From Symsagittifera roscoffensis (taxonomy: Eukaryota > Xenacoelomorpha > Acoela > Convolutidae), in the NCBI RefSeq assembly GCF_963678635.1, contig NC_087064.1, positions 71,673,465 through 71,737,464 of the forward strand: a stretch of DNA of 64,000 bases. The letters run 5' to 3'. The notes below the pieces were generated by a model, which was given only the letters and a program-made list of their open reading frames with translations, ran no database searches and had not been told where the DNA came from. The position numbers were made by a program, and so were the translations under genes. Below are positions 53,893 to 64,000 of this stretch, in pieces; the stretch's first letter is position 1, and each line of letters starts with the position of its first letter.

Positions 53893-54093
53893 TTAACAAA
53901 AATAAATTATTTGTCGCACTAAATGGAAACCTTCTTTTTTCAGAATAATTGCACGTTTTCTGACAACACTCGTTTTTGGAGTGATTAAATATTTGTATGC
54001 TGTCTCGAGTCGTTCAATATTTGGAAATAACTGAAAAATCTCTTCAATGTAGACAACTATTCTTCGGAAGTTTTTGCTCCTTCCCCTGATCAA
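53893..54093 (-). CDS. 66-aa ORF, copy 3
   Basis: Same sequence as 47710-47910. Unknown function. Confidence 0.27.
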   Translation of the reverse strand: MIRGRSKNFRRIVVYIEEIFQLFPNIERLETAYKYLITPKTSVVRKRAIILKKEGFHLVRQIIYFC

Positions 54094-54179
54094 TTTGGCC
54101 GCTGCAGTAAATTCGCTCTATTCTTATTAATTAATTCTTAATATCACCCTCTGGAGTCATCCACACGCAAAGCATTGAA

Positions 54180-55245
54180 TTTAGTGATAGGTATGTCTCC
54201 TATTTTGCTGATCTCTCGCTGTTGGCTGTTGCTCATTTCTCAACCAATCATAAAAAACTTGCTTTTCTTCAGGGCACAATGATTTCTGGAGTTGTAATGA
54301 GGTATATGTCTATTGCAGCTTGGGTAATTTGAAATAACTTGAAACATAAATTGTCAACCCGAGGACAGCCCAAATCATCTAGGTTTTCAACCTTTCGGTC
54401 CAAGTACTTGGCCAAAAACTCTTTTCTTTTCCTTTAGCTCAAAAAACGGCACCGGGCGTTCTCAACACAAAAATCTTAAGTATTTGATTCAAGTTTATGT
54501 AAAGGTAATCACCGTTTTCTCAATGGAGACCGTGTAAATAATTTGTTTACCAGTCGTAAGCTTTTTGTTCGAGCTTTGGTAGTATATTGAATTTCACTGT
54601 AGGTAAAAAAAAATGTGTCGGTTGCTGTAGTCTGACGTTGTTTTTGCTAATTCTTTAATCACAAAGGCGTTTTTCTTGAGAGGAAAGCCTGCTGAACTTC
54701 TGGCCTTGCAGATAGCACTTAGTCTCACTAAGATAATGGTGGTAAATAATTCAATAAACCACTGGAATTTTTTTATATTTGATAGCTTGTTGAAACATAG
54801 ACGGATTTTTCTCTCCAAGTCTATATCAACCCATATTGAGTTAAAATCAAACGAACAGTCGAATGCGTTTTCATAATCAGCAATATTCAAATCGCTAACA
54901 TTACCTTACTTTTGTTTTGTAGAATTGCACCGAGAGATTTGTTGAAGCTCACTCAAATAAAATGGTTCTTTGAAAATTAACTCGTATTCTTTCTTTGAAA
55001 ATTCCTTTGATATTTCGAGAAAGACGACGTAGCGTTCATTACAGAATTTGAAAAACGAGTTTTTTCTGTGGTTAAAACACTCTTAATTGTAAATGATCAT
55101 TACCAAATTCTTCAATACACCAAATTCCCTCTAATTTCAATTTTTTTAAAAAGTTTTGACAAATTTGTCTTAGGGTATTTTTTGCCCAGAAACGGCCGCC
55201 GCCTTTGAAGAGTAATTTCAATTTACTGCCTTTTCACCCTTAAAT
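54180..55245 (-). pseudogene. Unidentified broken gene(s), copy 3
   Basis: Repeat of 48000-49060, with open part 54594-54890 and one residue different (Lys to Ile from the TATA change). Confidence 0.33.
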
Positions 55246-55356
55246 AAAGGTCAAATTCAGGAATTAGTTTACTGCTGGCTCATGCTCTCAGTGGATTTTA
55301 AAAAATGAAGCATTGAAATTTCTCAAATTGTTCGAAGCTTAGAAAATAAGAGTGGG

Positions 55357-58300
55357 TTCAGTTCCAAAAGAGGAAATAAACAAAGACGCACAGTTGTAGT
55401 TTTTTTTGTTCCTCTCAAAAAAAATGTTCCTCTCAAAGATGCAGTAAGATATTGCACCGATTTGAACCGCGCTTATAAAATTTTTGTCTCAAAAATACGA
55501 GTTGAAAATTTAAATCTATTTTTAAGCCGTTAACTTCATGTAGCACGGTTTTTGGGCTCATGTCCTGATGAATTCTAACTCACTGCTTTATTTGAAACAT
55601 ATAAAAAAACTGAAGGGTTTATTCTCATTTTGCTCAAATTTCATTCATTGCAGCATACTTAGTGAGAAGCAAAAATTCTAGAAACGTTTCATAATGCAGA
55701 TAATCGGTTATGAAACATGGTACAATAAAATTTGGGCTTATCAATTTCAAATGTCTCTTACCGTTTCTTAGCGTTGTCTTGGACCGAGATTCTGCTTTAA
55801 TTAGCAGACTAACCTGGCCAACTTTTTGTATTTTGAGCATATAGTGACCAAAACTCTATATTCTTTGCAGAAACGACAAGCGCGACCAAAAATTAATTAA
55901 ATGTGACCGGCATGTCTTTCGCGAACCTTGCGAAATATTTACATTTTACGTATAATTCAATTTGTGCATGTCATTCGACGCTCTTTCTGCTACAATATTC
56001 GGCAGCGTATTTTCAAAAAATTCTCTAGAAGCAGACATAAAAAATGTGTTGTTACCCGAGTGCAGCTGCCTCACTTTTCTTGCAGAAAAATACCAGTTTT
56101 TAGAAAACCACTCTATCGGAGAAAACTTGGTAGCCAGAATGCTAAGTGGTGGGTTCTTGTCCCACTTTACTGAGTGGTGGAATCAAGTTAGGAAATGGTA
56201 AAATAAACACCTGAAAAATTGAATGTTGGTGAAATTGATTTATTGGTGAGTTAAATAGGTCGAAATGGGCCATCTGAACAGTAAATTTTATCAGTTGGAT
56301 TTTGTTTTTCCGATATTTTTTGCAAGTAGAAGAAGTAATTTTTGTGCAGTTTGCAACTGAGATCTTGAAATACTTGTTTAAACACTAAATGATGGAATTG
56401 TTTTAATAAAAAACTACACCACACTACACCGACACACCACCGACACTTACTACATCCACACCACACCGACACGGAAAGATGAAAGCATAATCCGCAAATT
56501 GCTCAAAGTTTAAGATGGTTGACATCAGATTCCAACCCCAAACAGATCGAAATAAAATCGAAAACGGCAAAGCTGAATCTCCTCCTTTGTTGTGCTTTCA
56601 CTTGCAAAGTTGCCCAAATCCCAAGATTGCAAAACTTGCAATTAAGATTAATCAGATTGGGCTTTTGGTGTTTCGTGCTTCTAAGTGGGCTTTTGTGTTT
56701 CTACCTTTTTTGGATTTGTCCTCTACCTGATTTCTTCCGTATTTGAGAGTATATCCAATTGAGATTTGATTGCTTTGAGTTTTTGCAATCTCTTTTTAAA
56801 CACTGATGGGTTCTGTCTTGAAAACTTTTGACCCCTTTAAAACATTGTCGCGTTTTTTAAGATTCGCTCATTTTCGATATAAGTGAGTACTTGACCAATG
56901 ATGATTAAAATTGTCAATGGAACTCTTTAATTGTTAGACTGGTTTTTAAATTGATTTAGTGTTATTTAGTCCAACCCACATTTTGTCAGTCGATTCCAAA
57001 AAAAATGAAGCATTGAAGTTACTCAAATCTATGAAAGCTTAAAAACTAAGAGTTCACTCCACTCCAGAAAACGAAATAAGCAAAGCTGCGCAATTGTAGT
57101 TTCACTTCAAAATTGCCCGAGTACACTTTTACCATTTTCTTCCTAGAAATGGTGCGCGGATAATGGAAGAAAACGTGTTGAAAAACTGTTCCTCTCAAAG
57201 ATGCATCAGGAAGCTGCTATTCTAGTTTTTGTGAATGCGTTACTCTGTCAGATAAAATGATGTCAAAAGCTCAAGTTTCACACTTCTTTGCCAATAAAAA
57301 ACGGCTTTTGAAATGAGTAAAAACATTGATTGAAGTATACAAAAGCGATCCAGCTATTTAACTTGAACCTGCCATTTGTGGTAAAATTCAAATTCATTCA
57401 AAACGTTTTATTGAAAAAAAAACTCAAAGAAAAAGAAATGGTTTTGACAAAATAGGATGTTTATTTCAATTCCAATAGTGCTTGAACCTGATTCTGATTT
57501 TTTTCTGTACTTAACAGTTGTCAAAAAACATGAATTATCTTAAATTAGGGCCAGTTTCTTGAAGTTGTTCTGTCATTTGCCTTTTTGTTGAAAGAGAGTT
57601 CCAACATAGTAACAAGTTATAGGTTTTTAGCCCCGTGAATACTGATGGTGACTTTATTTAACGAGTTTGTGCACGCAATCGTAAAATTGCATTGAAAGTT
57701 ATTTCCTCAATCAATTCACTCAACCTAAAATGGTCTCAATATTCGAAAAGCCCATATTAAATTTTTTATGAAGTTAGCAGAAATAACTTAAAAAAGTTGA
57801 TCGTCGGAATCCTTTCATTTTCGAATATTTCATAATTATTTTCTCATTTTTTTGAAAAAATTAACTGAGGTTATCTTTTTTTTATATTAGAAGAACAAAC
57901 TAAAAAATAGAAAAATGGACTACTTTGAGATCAACTGAAAGTGGAAATAAGGAATTCGAGTCATTCCAATTACTTTAAAAGTAAGTATATCCAAGTGTGG
58001 AACGTTTCTATTCACCCAACCATGAAAAAGAAAGGCCAAATATGGAACGTTTTGAAGGATTTTTCCATATTTGGAAATTGCGTAAGCGTTGTATCTTTTA
58101 TACAAATCCTCCTATACAAAACCCTAAAAAGGTTCTGCTCTATGGCTGCAACTATAATCCAAGGTCTTTTGTAGCATTTTTTAGATTACAAAGTACAAGT
58201 GAGTTTTTCGAAAGTTAATATTATGCTTCAACTTTCTTCTCACATTTGTTTCTGTTCATTGGACAAACGTAAGTTCAAATTGAACTAAATTATTTTTTTT

Positions 58301-59344
58301 TCTAAAGTTTAATTTTTGGCATTACCAAGGTTCCAAACGCTTATAAATAACGATTTTTTTTTCTTAGCTTCATTTGTTCTGTCCCCTTAGATAAGACTAC
58401 TATCTAACGATCTGTGCCCTAAATATATGAAGTTTTAGTTTCTTTGAGTTTGCTTTAATCGTTTCTAAATTAACAAAGATCGAAAAAGCTAAATTAGCCC
58501 ACAACGTCAATTTTTTGAATATTGATTGATAACTCGAATCGCAATTTCACAAACTTTAAAATAAATACGAAATTATCAATTGTCTTCACACAGAAATTAT
58601 TGTTTCTCTTTTCGAAAAATCGTTCATACGTATTTTCAACTATTTTGATACGTTTTTAATCGAATAAGCGCGCTGGTCATTGCAGTTTGGCGTAGGACAT
58701 ACCAAGCACTGCAAAAACAGACAAAAATCTGGCTTAAGCGCAAACTTCTGTTCATCTATTTTAAAAATAGGATATGTATCAAATAGTTATGGATTTCTTG
58801 TACTTTGTGATCGTGTCCTTGTTTCAATGAAAAACAAAAATAATAATTTGATAAGCAATTTTTTGGCTCATCGGTTTAATGTTTCAAATAACATGCAAAA
58901 ATCACCCAGTTTTGATAAGAAAATTAGTTCATTCTTCGAATAGGATGTAATACTTCCCACAATTAAGTATCAGCAAACTGCAAAAATACTTCCTTTGCTC
59001 ACCAAAAAGCGAAAGTTTTTTTACATTGCTTAAACGCGATGCAAAAACTATTGTTCAACAAGATGTACAACTTGTACAAGTTGTATCAAACTTTCTTACA
59101 AATTGCAAAAATCATGTTAATTTTTGTAACAAGGTGCGAACCTTGTTTCCAGAATCACCAAGCTGTAAAAATTGTTTCATTTTCATTACCAAACTAAGAT
59201 TTTTAAAGCATTCCAAATTTTTTTGATCTTTTTAAATTAGAAGTATAATATTAAGAAAAATTGAAGTACCGAACTTGAAACTAACATCGCACAAAAAATA
59301 TCTACAAAAAATCAATCAAGGAGCTGTCGAACAGTCTGTAGGTT
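55357..59344. other. Second copy of the gene-poor 4-kb stretch
   Basis: Near-exact repeat of 49173-53160, including the ACACC patch (56415-56470) and the diverged direct repeats (55293-55455 and 56985-57215). No additional gene. Confidence 0.6.
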
Positions 59345-60640
59345 CTAAATTGGTTTAAAGGCCGTTCTAGATTCCATAGCTAGTGGTTCTCTGGCTAGAA
59401 AACTTTCTGCAATCGTGGATTTCGAAAATCCCTCATCTTCATTCCTTGTCGGAAAGAATTATGTTTTGTTTGATTAAATAGTATTTTGAAGCAGTGATTT
59501 GTTGATGCAAGCTAACTAAAATCCAATTGAAGTTTAGTTAAAGATTCAGGGTATCTTTAGTTTGAGGTTTTGGGTTTAGTGAATCTGAAACGGCTTTTCT
59601 AGAGAAAGATAGTGTCGAAAAGCACTTTTTTGTTTTCACAAATCTCAACTGTTAAAAAGAAAATTCGCACTTTCAATTATGTTTAAAAAATTACGAAAAA
59701 TTAAAATGAACGACCAAATAAATTTGTTCCGTAAAATTACAAGTTCTGAATGTATGATGAGGAAAAATAAAAAAAGAATCAAGAATTGATTTTTGGATTT
59801 TGCCTCATCGCATCGCATTCAGTGAGTGATTGGAACTGAATGCAAACGAGATGAAACCATTGTTTCAACAGCAATTATTCAAGTTCTTTAATTTTCACAA
59901 ATACTTGCGAAGAAACTCAAATTTTGGAAACAAAAACAATCAATTCATTTTCTGATTTTGTTATACAGGAGTCTGACAGGAGCTCTGAAAGGCTCATTGA
60001 AATGGAAAAAAAGTTTGCTGGGGAGTTTTGACTAGTTGAGTAAGTTATGTTTAGTATATGTTTAGAGTTCAATATCCTACGTTAAATTACCAAAAGGCTA
60101 ACAATAAAAAACTAAATCCGTTTTCTTTTCAATAAATTTTGATACTCAAACTGAGCAAAAACATTCTCTTTTTAAAATTATTCAAAACTCATTCAAATCT
60201 TTCTATTGAAAAAAAAACTCAAAGAAAAAAAAATGGTTTTGACAAAATAGGAAATTTATTTCAATTCCAATAGTGCTTGATTCTGATTGGTTGATTTCGA
60301 ACACAATTTGATAATTTAAAACACTCGAACATGGTGAATTAAGTTTCCCTAAGCAACATCAAATAAAACTTTTAAGCCTGTTTTTTTCTTACTTTAAGGT
60401 AAAAACTTTTGATAGCGAAACAATTTAAATTTCCAATTTGTTGCTGAGAAAAACTGAAAAAAAACGAACTGCCAGGATTAAAGCAAAAAGTTCAGGCAAT
60501 CTTATGCAGTTCTGCACCGGGTAATTTGTAAAAGAGTATTTTTTTTCTGGTTTGGTTGCGAGAATTTTACTTAAGAAATTAGTTTTCTTTGTGACAAGCA
60601 GCATAAGCCAAGTCGCACACAGAAAATTCCATCAATTTGT

Positions 60641-60781
60641 ATGGCTGCAACAACATCGGAGAAAGGAACTTGCGGCAAAACAAGGAAGAAAAGTGAGACG
60701 GTAGCTGATTTGAACAACTGGGAAGATGGAGAAACAGAAGAAGTAACCAAGAGCTTGACAACACTTTCTAATGGAAATTAA
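60641..60781 (+). CDS. Small unknown ORF, 46 aa, right copy
   Basis: Same start, stop and length as 7698-7838 with substitutions only; the frame is also open for about 20 codons upstream of the ATG. Unknown function, possibly an exon. Confidence 0.22.
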   Translation: MAATTSEKGTCGKTRKKSETVADLNNWEDGETEEVTKSLTTLSNGN

Positions 60782-60939
60782 GTACGAAAACAAAACGAGA
60801 GACATATTTTTTTACAAGCAAATGTCCAAGTTATTTGCCAAGTTTACCAACGCGAGAAACTTGATGGAGATTTCAAGAAAATGAATTATTTATCGTAAAC
60901 TAACTTTGCTCTCTGAAACCGGTAAATTTTGGTGCTTTT

Positions 60940-61320
60940 ATGCGGAATTTTTTTTGTGAAAAACTGTTTTTGAAGTGCAATAAATCTGCCTTGAGAGCAA
61001 TCAAAAAGAAATTAGAGAGTTGGAGAAGTTCGAAATCTTGGAAAGAGATAAAGAAGAACGTGAAACACAAAAATGAGATTCAAAATGATCAACAAAACTT
61101 AATCAGTTCTGCTCTAGTATATAAAATAGCTCAATGGGATGTCCAAAATCTGTCCCACCCGGGTCTTTCAAGCTCTATTGTCACACAAAGACAAGTAACC
61201 ATACAAAGAATCAGTGTGTTTTCCTGTGCGCTCGCTTACTTGAAGACATGGCTGGTGTGCGATCAAAAATATGTACGCGATAAGCTCTTGTCGATTACAG
61301 GTATGCTCGTGTCTTCGTAA
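60940..61320 (+). other. 126-codon open frame without recognised family
   Basis: Reads ALVYKIAQWDVQNLSHPGLS and ISVFSCALAYLKTWLV. The left copy (about 7980-8380) has stops and shifts in this frame, and an overlapping frame also looks charged and coiled-coil-like. Either could be real, or neither. Confidence 0.15.
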
Positions 61321-62954
61321 CTTGTCGAATGTCTACTAAACAAAAGTTAGAATTCAGGCTGGCCAACCATATCCCTTCTCCATGCGTCATGAGATGCCAA
61401 CATGACTTTTTACAAAATTGCTTTTTGAGTGTGAAACTCAGACGTTCAATGCTACAAGCAACAGAACCATAAATTGCGAGAATCTTTTTGTGTCCTTTCA
61501 TCAAGACTTAAGACCAGAAGGTACAATCAAAAAGCGCAGAAGAAAACTGACTGTTCCTTTCTGATGTATATTGTGCTCACTGTAAAACAAAATTTGGCGC
61601 TATGGGATGTCAAGAAACCCGTCCAACTTCGCAGGATCAAGATATTGAAATATGAAATATGAAAAGAGTAGTGGGTGAGTTGTGAACAAATTATGTAAAA
61701 GAAAAACGTAAAAATATGAGATTCCTTTTTTGATTATGTCCTATATCTTGTATTCGGTGAAATCCAGTTTTTTAAAATGTCTTTCACATTTGAAAAAAAG
61801 ACGTCTTCCGCAAAAGTTGTAGAGGAGACATGAGAATCAATGATGAAGAACATGAGTTATTGAAAAACCCACAACTCAGGCAGATTTTTTGCTTTAAATA
61901 GGAAACTGTTCCCTTCAACTTTCCAATCCTTAAATTCTATCTTGAACTTGAGTTCCAGTGTACGAATTTTTAATTGATTTCTGTAACACGAACCTAGGAA
62001 TTACTTCAACACTTTTTTTCGATCTGTTGCTTATGCTCGATGAGGACTAGACGCAAATTATCTCTCTGGAACTTTTGCAATGTAGCTAAAGCTTCTGGGT
62101 AAGAGCTCGAAGAAAAATTTGAGGAATGGGATATGGCAACATGGAAAATTTTCCTAGAATAACTAGTATAAGCAAAAAGCAAGTTATATGAATAATTTTT
62201 GCAATAGAAAATAGCTCACTGGTTACAAATTCGAAAAAAAGACTGCGGATATGATTTTCATTTATAGCCGATGCAAAAGGTTTTTTATCTTGCGCACCCA
62301 ACGCGCTATTCATGAAAGGCATAATATTTAAAAAAAAGGTGGACTAATCAAAAAAGATTTTCGCGGTACTAAAAAGTTTTGTCAATGCAGGACTCAACAA
62401 AAATTTGCAGATTTTGGGTTCATTTTACTGATAATTAATTACAGATGTGTTTTTGATAAAGCTGTAGTTTTCAGTCGTTGAGTTGTGGATTCAAAACCAA
62501 TAACCATTTGTCGGGTCTGATGAACAAACTAAGTAGGACTTTCTCTCGATAAAGAAAGGACTTTTTAAAGATAAAGAAAGTTCGTAAACTGGATTTAATG
62601 TAAAAACCTTACATTTTAGATTTAGGATGTGAAAAGCAGTACATATATTGCGGTGATTTGTTATTTTTCAGAAATGAATTTAACTTTCTGAAAAACATTT
62701 TCTCATTGAAGTTTTTTTTAGCTTTCAGCATTGTTTCAAATCGCTTAAGTTGCTGAAAAAATTAGTAAAAAAATGTTTGTTCTATACAAAATGAGATCTG
62801 AAAACCTGCTGTATTGGCCAAAACTGGCACCAAGTTGTTTTGAAACACACCATATGTAAGTTAGTGAGTAAAACCTCAAGAGTTGTATCTTACGATATGG
62901 CGAAACGTATGCATGGGGTCTATAAAATATCTCAAGTCATGGGGAGCAGCAGGT

Positions 62955-63062
62955 AAAATTATGCGGATTCCGCTTACACTTTGCTGATTCCGCTGACAGT
63001 TTGCGGAACCCGCTAGCAATTTGCGGATTCAGCTTCCAATATGCGGATTCCAGAACAATTTA
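62955..63062. repeat. GCGGATTCCGC array, copy 5
   Basis: Five units (TGCGGATTCCGC, TGCTGATTCCGC, TGCGGAACCCGC, TGCGGATTCAGC, TGCGGATTCCAG) at ~20-base spacing; homologous to 9765-9845. Confidence 0.78.
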
Positions 63063-64000
63063 AATTTACTTAACTCTTATATTTATACTTGTTATTGGAT
63101 TCCACAAACTGTTCCAGATTCTGCAATTTGTGTTGCTGGTTCCACCAACTTCACTGCGGATTTCCCAAAATTGCCTGTTTTTCGAGCAACTTTGAGCATT
63201 ACAGCGTTTTAGCTATTTGTCGATGGAACCCAAAACATCAAAAAAAGTCAGAGAAAAATAGCAGTTTTAAGGATTCCTCAATAATTATGTTTTTGGCCTG
63301 TTGCGGAACCCACTTGCAACTCACAGAGTATACAGTTTTGCCTCCTAATCTATTTTTTATCTATTGCGAAAGAACTGACGTTTAAACTCAGTCTATGACT
63401 CTGAAAATCTCTCTAGCTTGATTGTTTGATCCGGGAATTAACAAAAAATATACATTTTGATGTCGGAAAAAAAGCTTTAAAAAACTATGTAGTTTCTCTT
63501 TAGGTACGAAATTGCACCCACTTCCATATGAGAAGTTGGCGTTGACGTGTTCAACCTTACTGACTTTTTTGTAAGTTTTTCGATTTTTTGTTACAGTAAA
63601 GTCAAACTAAAATACCCCAAATTGTTTTTGAAACACACCAATTTCAATTTAGTGCGTAAAACTTCAAAAGTTGTATCTTACGATATGGCGAAACGTCAGG
63701 GGGTCTATAAAATATCTCAAGACATGGTGATCAGCAGGCATGGGGATCTTCCGCTGATCAGCTCCAACATATACTACTCAAGTTTGTTTTGTTTTATTCT
63801 CAAACTTACTAATTGTGATGTTATTTTAACTAACTAATTGTCATGAAATTTCCTAATATTTTTACTCTTCCACCTTCTATTTAAAATTTTTAGCAGCTTC
63901 TATGCCGACAAAGTTTCAGACATTGCCAGTTTATGGCCATAAATTGGCGTCTCGTTTTCAGACTATCGCAGATAACTATCAGACTGTCACCTTTAGCTTC

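Larger units (their letters stand above)
53732..59906. repeat. 6.18-kb tandem duplication, second copy
   Basis: Second copy of 47549-53722. It is preceded by a 9-base filler (53723-53731) at the junction. Because it starts inside the 250-aa gene, it carries only that gene's 5' end. Confidence 0.95.
59361..64000. repeat. Right copy of the >4-kb segmental duplication (to the window edge)
   Basis: Matches 6406-10760 in order with substitutions and indels, from GTTCTAGATTCC through the GCGGA element to TTTCAGACATTGCC at 63915, exactly where the 3.16-kb tandem units begin at 10663. One clear difference is that 61900-62200 carries sequence unlike 8950-9010. The duplication probably continues beyond the window. 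Confidence 0.85.

Noticed and set aside
15137-59906. Treating the near-identical tandem copies as certain biology
   Set aside because: Copies at 15137-18598 and 47549-59906 are so alike that mis-assembly cannot be excluded from sequence alone; kept as features but with this caution.
1-64000. tRNA or rRNA genes
   Set aside because: No cloverleaf with a GTTCRANTC-type arm or rRNA-like conserved block was noticed on either strand; a covariance-model scan would be needed to exclude them.

Overview
The window is AT-rich nuclear DNA from an animal. No host gene is recognisable. It lacks densely packed prokaryotic genes, has a GT-AG intron in a polymerase gene, microsatellites and nested duplications, and its recognisable genes are remnants of one Polinton/Maverick-type element: a protein-primed family B DNA polymerase, a retrovirus-like integrase, an adenain-like protease, a double jelly-roll major capsid protein, a penton-like minor capsid protein and a small pX/pVI-like basic protein. 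I cannot name the species. Nearly all of these genes are broken by stops or frameshifts, so this is a graveyard of amplified relics.

Layout. 1-2.65 kb: polymerase copy A (minus strand, cut by the window edge). 2.65-6.79 kb: its 5' flank, then a 1.6-kb sequence repeated about 2.2 times. 6.8-10.66 kb: a repeat-rich segment without a recognised gene, also present at 59.4-64 kb. 10.66-21.55 kb: three tandem copies of a ~3.16-kb unit, each with a 20-bp-period GCGGATTCCGC array, in two of them a CCTAGG-centred hairpin, and the 3' half of the polymerase gene; the middle copy has an extra near-identical 1,731-bp tandem duplication. The third copy runs into the 5' half of the polymerase (copy B, 20.7-23.65 kb). 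23.7-30.2 kb: flank repeats, GA/CT tracts, two copies of an unknown minus-strand ORF, a PC4-like fragment, a polymerase fragment (copy C) and a 202-bp triplication. 30.2-39.67 kb and 39.67-49.17 kb: two tandem copies of a 9.45-kb block holding unknown ORF, PC4-like gene and another plus-strand gene, then convergently (minus strand) protease, MCP, pX-like, penton-like, integrase, a 250-aa protein and unidentified ORFs. 47.55-59.9 kb: a near-identical 6.18-kb tandem duplication reusing the end of the second block plus ~4 kb of sequence without a convincing gene. 59.4-64 kb: the 6.4-10.9 kb segment again.

Read together, the pieces keep one consistent order: polymerase (minus), flank, unknown ORF (minus), PC4-like (plus), unknown (plus), then the morphogenesis/integrase block (minus). 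I therefore infer one ancestral element that was inactivated (all four polymerase palm copies share a stop in motif C) and then amplified in several rounds. No packaging ATPase (Walker A) was found. All functional calls are by eye from conserved motifs; no search was run.
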